From VYDC01 sp963667515 (GTDB lineage Bacteria; Chloroflexota; Dehalococcoidia; UBA2979): a stretch of DNA of 64,000 bases. The notes under the pieces were generated by a model, which was given only the letters and a program-made list of their open reading frames with translations, did not search any database and was not told the origin of the DNA. Shown piece after piece: positions 16,898 to 26,545 of this stretch. The translations under genes and the position numbers were made by a program. The stretch is from the NCBI GenBank assembly GCA_963667515.2, contig CAXXXY010000009.1:62001-126000 (forward strand), read 5' to 3'. The stretch's first letter is position 1. Each line of letters starts with the position of its first letter.

Positions 16898-17026
16898 CTC
16901 GGCGGCTCCCTCCGCGGGCGCCGAGCGGCGCCGCCCCAATCGTAGCACCGCACCCCGCGGGAATCGTCGGCGCTCCGGGCGGCAGCGCCGGCCGTCGAGC
17001 GGCGCGCCGCGGGCGCCGGCGTTTCC

Positions 17027-17055
17027 TTGAGGCAGCCCCACCCCGATGCTACGCT
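17027..17055 (+). promoter_or_regulatory. Probable sigma-70-type promoter of glyS
   Basis: TTGAGG (17027-17032) and TACGCT (17050-17055) are separated by 17 bp, 57 bases before the glyS GTG. It is the best hexamer pair in the divergent region between the darA operon and glyS. No T-box-like leader is visible; the leader is too short. Confidence 0.5.
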
Positions 17056-17112
17056 CGACGTAATCAGCCCCGACCGGCGCCCGCGCAGGGCGCGCCCACC
17101 GGCGGAGACCGC

Positions 17113-18519
17113 GTGACCGACGCCCCCGACGCGACCTTCGAGATGAAGGCCGACCTGGAGATCCTGAGCTCGCTGGCGAAGCGGCGGGGCTTCGCCTACC
17201 CCTCCGCCGAGATCTACGGCGGCTTCCAGTCCACGTGGGACTACGGCCCGCTGGGCGTGGAGATGAAGCGCCAGATCCGCGAGCTGTGGTGGCGCTGGAT
17301 GGTGCAGTCGCGCGACGACGTCGTCGGCATCGAGGCGGCCACCATCACCAACCCCGCGGTGTGGCGGGCATCGGGGCACGTCGACAACTTCACCGACCCG
17401 CTGGTCGATTGCCTCGAGTGCCGCTCGCGGGTGCGCGCCGACCACATCGAGGACAACGCCTGCCCCTCGTGCGGGACCGTCGGCCGCTTCACGGAGGAGC
17501 GGCGCTTCAACCTGCTCTTCCGCACCTACGTGGGGCCGGTGGAGGAGGACGCCTCGGTGGCGTACCTGCGGCCGGAGACGGCGCAGGGGATGTTCGTCAA
17601 CTTCGACAACGTGCTGACCACCACGCGCAGGCGGCTGCCCGTGGGCATCGCGCAGATTGGCAAGTCGTTCCGCAACGAGATCACGCCGGGCCAGTTCATC
17701 TTCCGCACGCGCGAGTTCGAGCAGATGGAGATGGAGTTCTTCTGCGAGCCGGCGGACTCGCTCGCCTGGCACGCCTACTGGAAAGAGGAGCGGCTGCGCT
17801 GGTACCGGGAGGCGCTGGGCGTGCCGGACGAGCTGCTGCGCCTGCGCGACCACGATGCCGAGGAGCTGGCGCACTACTCGGGGGCTACCTCGGACGTCGA
17901 GTTCCGCTTCCCCTGGGGCTGGGGCGAGCTGGAGGGCATCGCACACCGCGGCGACTTCGATCTGCGGGCGCACGCCGAGGCCTCGGGCAAGCAGCTCAGC
18001 TACTTCGACCCAGAGCGAAAAGAGCACGTGGTGCCGCACGTGATCGAGCCCGCGGTGGGCGTCGATCGCATCCTCTTCGCGCTGCTCTGCGCCGCCTACG
18101 ACGAGGAGACCGACGAGCGCGGGGAGAAGCGCGTGCTGCTGCGCCTGCCGCCGGCCGTGGCGCCGGTGGAGGTGGCCGTGCTGCCGCTCTCCCGCAACGA
18201 GCGGCTGGTGCCGACGGGGCGCGGCGTCTGGGAGACGCTGCGGCCGCATTTCCGCACGCAGTACGACGACGCGCAGTCGATCGGGCGGCGCTACCGGCGG
18301 CAGGACGAGATCGGCACGCCGCTGTGCGTCACCGTCGACTTCGACACGCTCGACGACCACGCCGTCACGATTCGCGAGCGCGACAGCATGCAGCAGATCC
18401 GCGTCCCCACCGAGGGGCTGGTCGCGGCGCTCCGCGAGCGCATCGAGGCGCTCCGTCCGGAGACGAGCATGGCGGCGAGCGCTCCCGGCGCCCGCCCGAC
18501 GCGCGGCGGCAGCCGGTGA
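17113..18519 (+). CDS. glyS: Glycyl-tRNA synthetase, single-chain class II type
   Basis: A 468-residue class II enzyme that charges tRNA-Gly, of the homodimeric type rather than the alpha/beta tetramer. The opening MKADLEILSSLAKRRGFAYPSAEIYGG and GPLGVEMKRQIRELWWR match the family. A zinc-finger-like insertion has CLEC and CPSC. Catalytic motifs are RPETAQGMFVNF, FRNEITPGQFIFRTREFEQMEMEFF and the late VIEPAVGVDRILFALL. The C-terminal anticodon-binding domain starts near VEVAVLPLSRNERL. The GTG at 17113 is preceded by GGCGGAGACC. The stop overlaps the start of the next gene. A tRNA-Gly lies at 41488. Confidence 0.96.
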   Translation: MTDAPDATFEMKADLEILSSLAKRRGFAYPSAEIYGGFQSTWDYGPLGVEMKRQIRELWWRWMVQSRDDVVGIEAATITNPAVWRASGHVDNFTDPLVDCLECRSRVRADHIEDNACPSCGTVGRFTEERRFNLLFRTYVGPVEEDASVAYLRPETAQGMFVNFDNVLTTTRRRLPVGIAQIGKSFRNEITPGQFIFRTREFEQMEMEFFCEPADSLAWHAYWKEERLRWYREALGVPDELLRLRDHDAEELAHYSGATSDVEFRFPWGWGELEGIAHRGDFDLRAHAEASGKQLSYFDPERKEHVVPHVIEPAVGVDRILFALLCAAYDEETDERGEKRVLLRLPPAVAPVEVAVLPLSRNERLVPTGRGVWETLRPHFRTQYDDAQSIGRRYRRQDEIGTPLCVTVDFDTLDDHAVTIRERDSMQQIRVPTEGLVAALRERIEALRPETSMAASAPGARPTRGGSR

Positions 18520-19355
18520 ACGACGGCGCGCCGGGCCGGGGCGCTCGCAGGCGCCCGCTGCGCGTGCTGCATACCTCGGACGTGCACCTCGGCGCCTACG
18601 ACCGCGGTAGCGGCCGCGACTCGGGCCATCTGCGCGAGGCCGTGGAGGCGAACTTCCGCGCGGTCATCGACGTGGGGCTGCGGGAGCGCGCCGACCTGGT
18701 GCTGATCGCGGGCGACTTCTTCGACAACGCGCGCGTGAACGAGGAGACGCTGCGCTTCGCCGCTGAGCAGATCGCGCGCGCCGAGGTGCCGGTCGTGATC
18801 GGTCCCGGCAACCACGACCACGTGGGCGAGAACTCCGTCTACGACCGCCTGGACCTGACGGCGCTGGCGCAGAACCTGCGCATCCAGCGCGCCGAGGAGG
18901 GCGAGACGACCGCGATCGAGGAGCTCGACGTGGAGGTCTGGGGGCGCTCGCACACGGAGCGCAGCTCGGACTTCCTGCCCTTCGCCGACCCGCCGCCGCG
19001 GGGCGAGGCCGACTGGCAGATCGGCATCGGGCACGGGCACTTCATCCACCCGCGCGCCGTGCTGCGCCACTCCTTCCACATCCGCGAGGAGGAGCTCGCC
19101 GAGTCACGGCGGGACTACGTGGCGCTGGGGCACTGGGAGCAGATGACGCGTGTGGCGGCGGGCCCGCACACCACCGCCGCGTACTCGGGCGCGCCGCAGA
19201 GCCTCGCGGTGGGCTCGGGCCTCGGCGGGCGCGTGCTGCTCGTGGAGCTCGAGGCCGCGGGCGAGGTGCGGCTCACCGCGCACTCGATCGAGGGCGCCGA
19301 CCCGCTCCCCCACGACGAGATCCCGCTGCTCCAGGGCGCGCCCGACCGCATCTAA
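18516..19355 (+). CDS. Metallophosphoesterase, SbcD/Mre11-like
   Basis: A 279-residue calcineurin-like phosphoesterase. The five metal-binding motifs are visible: TSDVHLG, AGDFFDNARVN, GPGNHDH, GHGHF and the final GHWEQM. The layout and the DFFD motif resemble the nuclease subunit SbcD/Mre11, but it lacks a long C-terminal capping part and no sbcC follows, so an Mre11-like DNA nuclease is only the nearest relative. The C-terminal third (YSGAPQSLAVG) also follows SbcD. The GTG overlaps the glyS TGA (GTGA), implying coupling. Confidence 0.75.
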   Translation: MNDGAPGRGARRRPLRVLHTSDVHLGAYDRGSGRDSGHLREAVEANFRAVIDVGLRERADLVLIAGDFFDNARVNEETLRFAAEQIARAEVPVVIGPGNHDHVGENSVYDRLDLTALAQNLRIQRAEEGETTAIEELDVEVWGRSHTERSSDFLPFADPPPRGEADWQIGIGHGHFIHPRAVLRHSFHIREEELAESRRDYVALGHWEQMTRVAAGPHTTAAYSGAPQSLAVGSGLGGRVLLVELEAAGEVRLTAHSIEGADPLPHDEIPLLQGAPDRI

Positions 19356-19410
19356 CGAGAACGGGCGCCCCGAGGTGCCCGCGTGTGGCTCGCCAACCGC
19401 GGCCGGGTCG

Positions 19411-19686
<276 letters not shown>

Positions 19687-19908
19687 GTGCTGGGGCGCTC
19701 GCTCTCCGCCGCTCTGCCTCGCCGGTCATACAGCCGCCGCGCGCGCGCCGGCCGCTGCCGGTCGCCCGGCGAGGCCACCGTTCGCCGAGTGGAGTCTAGA
19801 GGCGGTCCACGGCTGCGGCAACACGCCGCAAGATTGCGCGGCTCGTCGCCCCGCGCTGGCCGTCCGGCCACTCGGCACGGGCCGCATGGCTATGGCGCCC
19901 GAGCCGCG

Positions 19909-20403
19909 TCAGCGCCGCCACGGGCGCCACCAGCGGCGGCGCGGCGGCCCCGCCTCGTCCGCGCGGCTCGAGGCGCCCGGAGCCGCCGTCTCGGCGCGCG
20001 CGGCCGTGACGGCCGCGTCGATGCGGCGGCGCAGCATCACGCCGTGGCCGACCACGTCGAGCGCCGCGCCCGGCTCCTCCGCGATCTCCGGGAACAGGCG
20101 CCGCGCCGCCTCGGCGAAGCCTGGCACCATCGAGCGGCCGTCCGCCATGGAGAGCTGCTTCAGCTCGTTGATGGCGCCGCCCAGCGCCTCGCCGAGGGCC
20201 GGCAGCTCCTCGTCGGGCACGTCGATCTCCGCGACGGCGCGCTCAAGCTCCGGCTCCAGGGTCGCGCGCAGCGAGGCGAGTGCCCCCGCGGCTCGCGGCT
20301 CGCCGCTGCGCCGGTCGATGGCGGGGTGCGGGCCTGCGTCGCGGTGCAGCAGGCCCAGGTAGAGGATCTGCGCGTCGCTCTGCCGCAGGCTCAGTCGCGC
20401 CAC
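19909..20403 (-). CDS. Conserved-looking protein of unknown function (164 residues)
   Basis: From a GTG start the protein reads VARLSLRQSDAQILYLGLLH, then a helical, acidic middle (LERAVAEIDVPDEELPALGEALGGAINELKQLS) and a basic tryptophan-rich end RRRWWRPWRR. No signal peptide or membrane helix is evident; the final basic/aromatic patch could touch membranes or nucleic acid. I do not recognise the family. It is divergent from the next gene, with 192 bases between them. Codon third-position GC matches neighbouring real genes, which supports coding. Confidence 0.55.
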   Translation of the reverse strand: MARLSLRQSDAQILYLGLLHRDAGPHPAIDRRSGEPRAAGALASLRATLEPELERAVAEIDVPDEELPALGEALGGAINELKQLSMADGRSMVPGFAEAARRLFPEIAEEPGAALDVVGHGVMLRRRIDAAVTAARAETAAPGASSRADEAGPPRRRWWRPWRR

Positions 20404-20595
20404 GCTGCCACCCCCTGCTGCATAGGCCCGCTCACGGGCCGATTCGTCGGCCGCTTCGCCTGCGCGCGCCCCGCGGCGGCGGCGGTGCTATTCTCTCGGC
20501 GCCGTCGCGCGGACGCGCACGCGAACAGCGTAGCGGCCAGCGGTGAGGCAGCGGGCGCGAGCGGCGGTGGTCGCTCAGCGGAAGCGGGGGGGCAC

Positions 20596-21108
20596 GTGAC
20601 GACGCAGGCACAGCCGGATGCGAGCTGGGCGGCGCTCGCCGAGCTCGACGACGCGCAGCGGCAGAAGGCGATGTCCGAGCGCTTCCACAAGCTCGAGGAC
20701 GTGGGCGAGGATCAGCGCCACGCCGAGCTCTCCGCCATGGTCGCCGCCGAGGACGCGATGAACGACGAGGCGATCTACCCCTTCGCGCTCAGCCAGCTGC
20801 GCGTGTGGGCGCAGCTCGCGGGCGAGGACCTGACGAAGGCGCAGGCGATCGCGAACGGCTACGAGCGCGTCTACGGTGGGCTCGCGGGCACGAAGGCGTG
20901 GCGCCGCGCGACGGTGGTGCAGACGGTCGCCCGGATCGACCTGTCGGCCGAGGAGATCGACGGGATCGCCGAGCTGGTGCCGTCGCTGATGCGCCAGATC
21001 CCACGCGCGCGCACCAACATCCTGGAGCGCGGCGCCGACGAGGCGGACGCCCTGCGCGCCCGCCGCGCCGCCGCGCCGCTCTGGAAGCGGATCATCGGTC
21101 GCAGCTAG
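20596..21108 (+). CDS. Helical protein of unknown function (170 residues)
   Basis: Starts at a GTG as VTTQAQPDASWAALAELDDA and is predicted to be almost wholly helical, with charged heptad-like stretches (RQKAMSERFHKLEDVGEDQRHAELSAMVAAEDAMNDEAIYPFALSQLRVWAQLAGED) and a C-terminal PLWKRIIGRS. No cysteines, signal or membrane segment. I do not recognise a family. It lies between a divergent unknown gene and the convergent uvrA. Third-position GC bias supports that it is real. Confidence 0.6.
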   Translation: MTTQAQPDASWAALAELDDAQRQKAMSERFHKLEDVGEDQRHAELSAMVAAEDAMNDEAIYPFALSQLRVWAQLAGEDLTKAQAIANGYERVYGGLAGTKAWRRATVVQTVARIDLSAEEIDGIAELVPSLMRQIPRARTNILERGADEADALRARRAAAPLWKRIIGRS

Positions 21109-21192
21109 CGCCGGGCGCCAGCGAGGAGCCGACGCCCCCGCCCGGTCGCCGCGCATTCCTGTTCGCGGCTCGTCGCCGTCCGTGCGCGAGCG

Positions 21193-24100
21193 CTAGGCCT
21201 TGGCGGTGCGCTTCCCGGCCGCGCCGCGCCGGCCGCGCTTCGGCTTCGGCGTGGACTTCGGAGTCGCGGGCGGCGCGCTGCTCGCGGGGCGACGCCCGTT
21301 GCGCTTCGCCGGCTCGCTGCCGTCGGCGGCGCTCTTCGCCCGGGCGCGGCCCCGAGCGGCCGGCTGCGCGGCCGCGCGCCCCGTTGGCTGGGTGGCCGGC
21401 GGCTGGGCGGCCGGCGGGTGCAGCGCCAGCGGCTCCACGAGGAAGCGGCCGGTCACGGACTCGGGGTTGGCGACGAGCTGCTCGGGCGTGCCGGCCGCCA
21501 CCACGCGGCCGCCGTGCTCCCCGCCGCCGGGGCCGAGGTCGATCACCCAGTCGGCGTTCTTCACGACGTCCATCTGGTGCTCTATCACGATGACCGTGTT
21601 GCCCGCGTCGACCAGCGCCTGCAGCACATCGAGCAGCGCCTCGGTGTCGGCGAACGAGAGCCCGGTGGTCGGCTCGTCGAGGATGTAGACCGTGCGGCCC
21701 GTGGAGCGTCGCGAGAGCTCGGTCGCGAGCTTCACGCGCTGCGCCTCGCCGCCGGAGAGCGTCGTAGCGGGCTGCCCCAGCCGGATGTAGCCGAGCCCCA
21801 CGGAGGCCAGCGTCTCCAGCTTGCGGCGCGGCCGCGGGAACGCCTCGAAGAACTCCAGCGCCTCCGTGACCGTCATCTCCAGCACCTCGGCGATGCTCTT
21901 GCCGCGGAAGTGGATTTCCAGCGCCTCGCGGTTGTAGCGGCGGCCGTGGCAGACCTCGCAGGGCACGGTGACGTCGGGCAGGAACTGCATCTCGATCTGG
22001 TTGTAGCCGTCGCCGGAGCAGGCCTCGCAGCGCCCGCCCTTCACGTTGAAGGAGAAGCGCCCCGGCTTGTAGCCGCGCGCGCGCGCCTCGGGCACCGACG
22101 CGAAGAGCTCGCGCGCGAGCGTGAAGAGCCCGGTATACGTCGCGGGGTTGGAGCGCGGCGTGCGGCCGATGGGCGACTGGTCGATAACGACCGCCTTGTC
22201 AACGTGCTCCAGCCCCTCGATGGCGTCGTGGGCGCCGGGCCGCTCGCGCGCGCCGTGCAGCTCGTGCGCCAGCGCCTTCGCGACGATCTCGTTCACGAGC
22301 GTCGACTTGCCGGAGCCGGAGACGCCGGTGACGCCGACGAAGCAGCCCAGCGGCACGCGCACGTCGATGCGGCGCAGGTTGTGCTCGCGCGCCCCGCGCA
22401 CCAGCAGCGCCTCGCCGCTGCCGGCGCGGCGCGCGGCGGGCATGGGGACCACGCGGCGGCCGGAGAGGTAGGCGCCGGTGAGCGAGTCCGGGTGCGCGGC
22501 CACCTCGTCCGGCGTGCCGGTGGCGACGACGTGCCCGCCGTGCTCGCCGGCGCCGGGGCCGAGGTCGATGAGGTGGTCGGCGGCCCGCATCATCGCCTCG
22601 TCGTGCTCCACCACGAGCACGGTGTTGCCGAGGTCGCGCAGCCGCGTCAGCGTGCGGATCAGCCGCTCGTTGTCGACGGGGTGCAGGCCGATCGAGGGCT
22701 CGTCGCAGACGTAGAGCACCCCCATCAGCGCCGAGCCGATCTGCGTGGCGAGCCGGATGCGCTGCCCCTCGCCGCCGGAGAGCGTGGCCGAGGCGCGGTC
22801 CAGCGTCAGGTACTCCAGCCCGACGTCGCGCAGGAACGTGAGCCGGCCGTCGATCTCCTGCAGGATCTGCCGCGCGATCTGCCGCTCGCGCGCGGCCAGT
22901 GGCGAGCCCTCGCCGCGCAGCCTCGCGACCCAGCGCGCCGCGTCCGAGACGGGCAGCGCCGCCAGCTCCGCGATCGAGCGGCCGTCCACGGTGACGGCCA
23001 GCATCTCCGGCCGCAGCCGCGCGCCGCCGCAGTCGGGGCACGGCACCGCCACCATGTAGCGCTCGATGTCGGAGCGCACCCAGTCGGACTCGGTCTCGCG
23101 GTAGCGCCGCTCCAGGTTGGTGAGGATGCCCTCCCACTGGATCTCGTAGCGGCTGGCACGGCCGCGGCGCGTGCGGTACTCGACGGGGATGCGCTCCTCA
23201 CCGGAGCCGTGCATCAGCAGCCGCCACTGCTCCTCCGTGAGGTCGGCGAGCGGGGTGTCGAGGTCGAAGCCGTGCAGCGCGCCCAGCGCCTCGATGCGGC
23301 GGCGGTACCAGCTGAGCGAGGTGGCGAGCCGCTGCAGCGGCACCAGCCCGCCCTGCGCGATCGACAGCGTCCGGTTGGGCGCCACCAGCTCCTCGTCGAG
23401 CCGCATCTGCACGCCCAGACCCGTGCAGGCCGGGCAGGCGCCGTGCGGGCTGTTGAAGGAGAAGTTGCGCGGCTCGATCTCGCCGACGGAGTAGGGCGGG
23501 TGCGTGGTGTTGGGGCAGGCGAAGTGCTCGGAGAAGGTCTGCTCCGCGCCGCCCTCGGGCGCGACGACGAGCACGCCCTCGCCCAGCGCCAGCGCCTGCT
23601 CCGCGGAGTCGGCGATGCGCTGCCGCATCGAGTCGACCGCGCCCTCGCCCTCGCGTGCGTCGGAATCGGCGTCGTCGAGCGCCGGCGCGTCGGCTTCGGG
23701 CGCGTCGGGGTCGGGGATGACTATGCGATCGACGACGACGTCGATGTCGTGCCACTTGTAGCGGTCGAGCGCGGGCGCGTCGTCGATCTCGTGCACCTCG
23801 CCGTCGATGCGCACGCGCACGAAGCCGGCGCGCCGCACCTCGTCCAGCACGCCGCGGTGCTCACCGCGCTTGTGGCGGATCATCGGGCCCAGTACCAGCG
23901 CGCGCGTCCCCGGCGGCTCGGCGAGGATGGCGTCGACGATCTGCTGCACCGTCTGGCGGCGGATCACCTGTCCGCAGTGCGGGCAGTGCGGCACCCCGGC
24001 GCGCGCGTAGAGCAGCCGCAGGTAGTCGTAGATCTCGGTCACCGTGGCCACGGTCGAGCGCGGGTTGCGGGAGACGCCCCTCTGGTCGATCGAGATCGCG

Positions 24101-24465
24101 GGCGAGAGGCCCTCGATGTGATCGACGTCGGGCTTCTCCATCAGCCCCAGGAATTGCCTCGCGTACGCCGAGAGCGACTCGACGTAGCGGCGCTGCCCCT
24201 CGGCGTAGATGGTGTCGAAGGCGAGCGAGGACTTGCCGGAGCCCGAGACCCCCGTGAGCACGACCAGCCGCTCGCGCGGTATCTCCACCGAGATGTCGCG
24301 CAGGTTGTGCTCCCGCGCCCCCGTCACGACGATGCGGTCCAGCGGCCTTGCGGGCGGCAGCTCGCTCGATGGCTCGGCGGCGGCGCTCGCGCCGGGGGGC
24401 GCCGCGGGCGCGGCGCGGCGCGGCCGGGCGAGCGGATCGAGCGGCGTCGGGGCGGTGGCCGTCAC
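21193..24465 (-). CDS. uvrA: Excinuclease ABC subunit A
   Basis: The 1090-residue damage-recognition ATPase of nucleotide excision repair. Two ABC modules: Walker A GVSGSGKSS at 72-80 with signature LSGGEGQRIRLATQ, and a second GVSGSGKST with LSGGEAQRVKLATE. Zinc-binding cysteines occur in CPHCGQ, CPACTG and in CEACSGDGYNQ with CEVCHGRRY. The family is about 940-960 residues. This one has a 40-residue Pro/Ala N-terminal extension and about 100 extra C-terminal residues that are Ala/Pro/Lys/Arg-rich and disordered, ending KRTAKA, similar to DNA-binding tails in some high-GC bacteria. uvrB and uvrC are not in the window. Confidence 0.96.
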   Translation of the reverse strand: MTATAPTPLDPLARPRRAAPAAPPGASAAAEPSSELPPARPLDRIVVTGAREHNLRDISVEIPRERLVVLTGVSGSGKSSLAFDTIYAEGQRRYVESLSAYARQFLGLMEKPDVDHIEGLSPAISIDQRGVSRNPRSTVATVTEIYDYLRLLYARAGVPHCPHCGQVIRRQTVQQIVDAILAEPPGTRALVLGPMIRHKRGEHRGVLDEVRRAGFVRVRIDGEVHEIDDAPALDRYKWHDIDVVVDRIVIPDPDAPEADAPALDDADSDAREGEGAVDSMRQRIADSAEQALALGEGVLVVAPEGGAEQTFSEHFACPNTTHPPYSVGEIEPRNFSFNSPHGACPACTGLGVQMRLDEELVAPNRTLSIAQGGLVPLQRLATSLSWYRRRIEALGALHGFDLDTPLADLTEEQWRLLMHGSGEERIPVEYRTRRGRASRYEIQWEGILTNLERRYRETESDWVRSDIERYMVAVPCPDCGGARLRPEMLAVTVDGRSIAELAALPVSDAARWVARLRGEGSPLAARERQIARQILQEIDGRLTFLRDVGLEYLTLDRASATLSGGEGQRIRLATQIGSALMGVLYVCDEPSIGLHPVDNERLIRTLTRLRDLGNTVLVVEHDEAMMRAADHLIDLGPGAGEHGGHVVATGTPDEVAAHPDSLTGAYLSGRRVVPMPAARRAGSGEALLVRGAREHNLRRIDVRVPLGCFVGVTGVSGSGKSTLVNEIVAKALAHELHGARERPGAHDAIEGLEHVDKAVVIDQSPIGRTPRSNPATYTGLFTLARELFASVPEARARGYKPGRFSFNVKGGRCEACSGDGYNQIEMQFLPDVTVPCEVCHGRRYNREALEIHFRGKSIAEVLEMTVTEALEFFEAFPRPRRKLETLASVGLGYIRLGQPATTLSGGEAQRVKLATELSRRSTGRTVYILDEPTTGLSFADTEALLDVLQALVDAGNTVIVIEHQMDVVKNADWVIDLGPGGGEHGGRVVAAGTPEQLVANPESVTGRFLVEPLALHPPAAQPPATQPTGRAAAQPAARGRARAKSAADGSEPAKRNGRRPASSAPPATPKSTPKPKRGRRGAAGKRTAKA

Positions 24466-24623
24466 CTCGGGGCACTCCTCTGGGTGGCTCTCCTGTGGCG
24501 CGCCCCGCTCGCCGGGTGCGGCGCGCCGACGATCGCCGGGCGGCCCGCGAGGGCCGGGGCGGCGTGGCTCTGCTCTCGCAGGGACGGACGGGCCCGGTCC
24601 GGGTGTGGAGCCCCCGGACTGCT

Positions 24624-24653
24624 ATCGTACCGGCGCCGCGGCGGGCGGCTCAA
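24624..24653 (-). promoter_or_regulatory. Probable promoter of uvrA
   Basis: On the minus strand TTGAGC (complement of 24648-24653) and TACGAT (complement of 24624-24629) are separated by 18 bp, about 160 bases before the uvrA start. I see no clear SOS operator next to it; the leader between it and uvrA shows no other structure. Confidence 0.45.
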
Positions 24654-25219
24654 GCCGGGCGCGGTCCCACGCGCGGCGCGCCGAGCCGACGCGCGGCGCC
24701 GGCGAACCGCGGCGCGAGGGGGGCGGCGCGTGGGCGTGCTCGTCGTGGCCGGCGATCGGGGGCGGCGTGCACAGCTGCTCGCGGCGCTGGCCGGCGCCGG
24801 CCTCGCCGCCGAGGGCTGCGCGCCGCTGCGCGTGACCGCGGCCGTCGCGGAGCTGCGCCCCGCCGCGCTGGTGCTCGACGTCGGCGCCGCCGAGCCGACC
24901 CGGCGCGCGCTCGCCCGCGCCCGCGAGGCGGCCGGCGCCCCGCTGCCCGCGGCGCTGCTGCTCCCCGCCCGCTCGAGCTGGCTGCGCGCGCCGCTCCCGC
25001 CGGAGCTGCTCCCGGCCGCGGTGCTCCCCGCCTCGGCGCTGCTGAGAGCGGGGGGCGGGCCGCGGCTGGCGGAGGCGCTGCGGCGGCTGCTCGGGGACGT
25101 CGGCGGGCCGATGGGGGGCTCGAGTGGTGCGCCGGGGGCGGCGGGCGACGGCGCGACGGCGCTGCGCGTCGAGACGGCCGCGGGCGCGCTCTGCTACGAC
25201 CCAACGAGCCATGAGCTAG

Positions 25220-26271
25220 CTGTACTACCCAGGAAGGTTGTTCACAGGCGGGAGGCGGGGACGGCCCCGCCGACGCCGCCGTGCGGTCGGCGGTGATTGT
25301 AGCGGTAGAGCCAGCGTGGGAGCTGGCGCAGCCGCTCGGCGTTGGAGCGGTAGGGGCGGGCGTAGGCCCACTCGTTCTGCAGGATCTGGATGAAACGCTC
25401 GGCTTTGCCGTTCGTCTGCGGGCGGTAGGGCCGCGTGTGCGACAGCCGCACGTCTGCGGCAGCGGCGGCGCCGTGGAAGCTGCGGGCGACGGTGTAGGCT
25501 TTCGCGTTGTCGGTCAGGACCCGGCGCACGCGCACGCCACGCCGGCGGAAGGCCGCGAGCGCCTGCTCGAGGAAGGCGGCGCAGCTCGCGCCACGCTCGT
25601 CGGGCAGGACGGAGACGTAGGCGTAACGGCTGTGGTCGTCGACGGCGACGTGTAGGTACTCCAGCCCCAGCGAACGCCGCGAATGCGGCCCGGAGCGCGT
25701 CTCGGCGAAGCCAGGCGCCATTCGCTTGCCGCCGCCCTCGGGGACGCGCCCGAGCTTCTTCACGTCGAGATGCAGCAGGTCGCCGGGGGCGTCGTGCTCG
25801 TAGCGGACCGGCTCCCGGGTGACGCGGTGCAGGCGGTCGAGCCGGTTGAGGCCGCGGCGCCGCAGCACGGCGTAGACCGTGGAGCGGGCGACCCCGAGCG
25901 CCCACTGGATGCGATGCGGCCCGAATCCCTGCGTGCGTCGCACGGCGCAGATGCGTCGCTCCAGCTCGGGCGGCGTGCGCCGGGGATGCGCGCGCGGGGC
26001 GGAGCTGCGGTCCTCGAGCCCTGCCGCTCCCTCCGCCCGGAAGCGCCCCAGCCACTTGGCAACGGTGTGGCGGGAGACGCGGAAGTGGCGAGCGACCTCA
26101 GCCTGGGGCCAGCCGGCGTCCACTTCCCGCACGAGCTCGAGTCGGGTCAGCGGCGTCAGCCGCGCGTTACGATGGGCCATGAGGGTGTCCTCTCCTCGCT
26201 ACTGCCGTGCTGTCACACACAGCAGCGGGCGAGGCCCCTCATCCTGTCAACAACCTACGTGGGAACTACAG
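25220..26271 (-). mobile_element. IS481-family insertion sequence, copy 2, complete (1052 bp)
   Basis: Starts CTGTACTACCC and ends with the inverted CTGTAGTTCCC terminus, flanked on both sides by CTAG (25216-25219 and 26272-26275), with matching outer G and inner C bases. It differs from copy 1 at only a few positions. It splits the OmpR-type gene described separately. Confidence 0.94.
25242..26180 (-). CDS. IS481-family transposase, intact
   Basis: A 312-residue transposase with the same protein sequence as the copy at 4043-4981: N-terminal helix-turn-helix, then the DDE core with D in LHLDVKKLG, D in LTDNAKAY and E in NGKAERF. One silent change (in the codons around AKAYTV) distinguishes the DNA. 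Because it is unbroken, this copy can supply enzyme for the others, including the copy at 47494 whose gene has a nonsense codon. Confidence 0.95.
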   Translation of the reverse strand: MAHRNARLTPLTRLELVREVDAGWPQAEVARHFRVSRHTVAKWLGRFRAEGAAGLEDRSSAPRAHPRRTPPELERRICAVRRTQGFGPHRIQWALGVARSTVYAVLRRRGLNRLDRLHRVTREPVRYEHDAPGDLLHLDVKKLGRVPEGGGKRMAPGFAETRSGPHSRRSLGLEYLHVAVDDHSRYAYVSVLPDERGASCAAFLEQALAAFRRRGVRVRRVLTDNAKAYTVARSFHGAAAAADVRLSHTRPYRPQTNGKAERFIQILQNEWAYARPYRSNAERLRQLPRWLYRYNHRRPHGGVGGAVPASRL

Positions 26272-26545
26272 CTAGCGGGGCCGGCGGGCGAGGCGACACT
26301 CACCCCCTCCGAGGCGGCGCTGATCGAGGCGCTGCTCGCCCGGCCCGGCGCCGCGACGCCCGTCGAGGCCCTCGTACGCGCGCTCTGGGGCGAGGCCGCG
26401 GCGGCCGATCGCCACGCCCGCGCCGCGATCCGCACGCATGTCCGCACGCTCCGGCGCAAGCTCGCCGCTGCGGGCCTCGCGGGCGCGCTCGCGACGCTGC
26501 CCCGCATCGGCTACCGCATCGATGTCGAGGGCTGAGCCGCGAGAG

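Larger units (their letters stand above)
24730..26535 (+). pseudogene. Winged-helix (OmpR-type) regulator gene split by an IS481 element
   Basis: The 5' part (24730-25219) and 3' part (26276-26535) rejoin in frame when the element and one CTAG are removed, giving 249 codons and the junction HELAGPAG. The N-terminal 125 residues look like a degenerate receiver: LVVAGDRGRR lacks the acidic pair, though ALVLDVG keeps an aspartate. The last 85 residues are a clear OmpR-type DNA-binding domain: LTPSEAALIEALLARPGA, RALWG, AIRTHVRTLRRKL and LPRIGYRIDVEG. As the sequence stands the protein loses its DNA-binding domain, so the regulator is inactive. No partner kinase is adjacent. Confidence 0.85.

Noticed and set aside
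21418..25296. A very long plus-strand open frame opposite uvrA (about 1290 codons)
   Set aside because: It is an antisense shadow in high-GC DNA; uvrA on the other strand has all family motifs, and the frame's protein is low-complexity.
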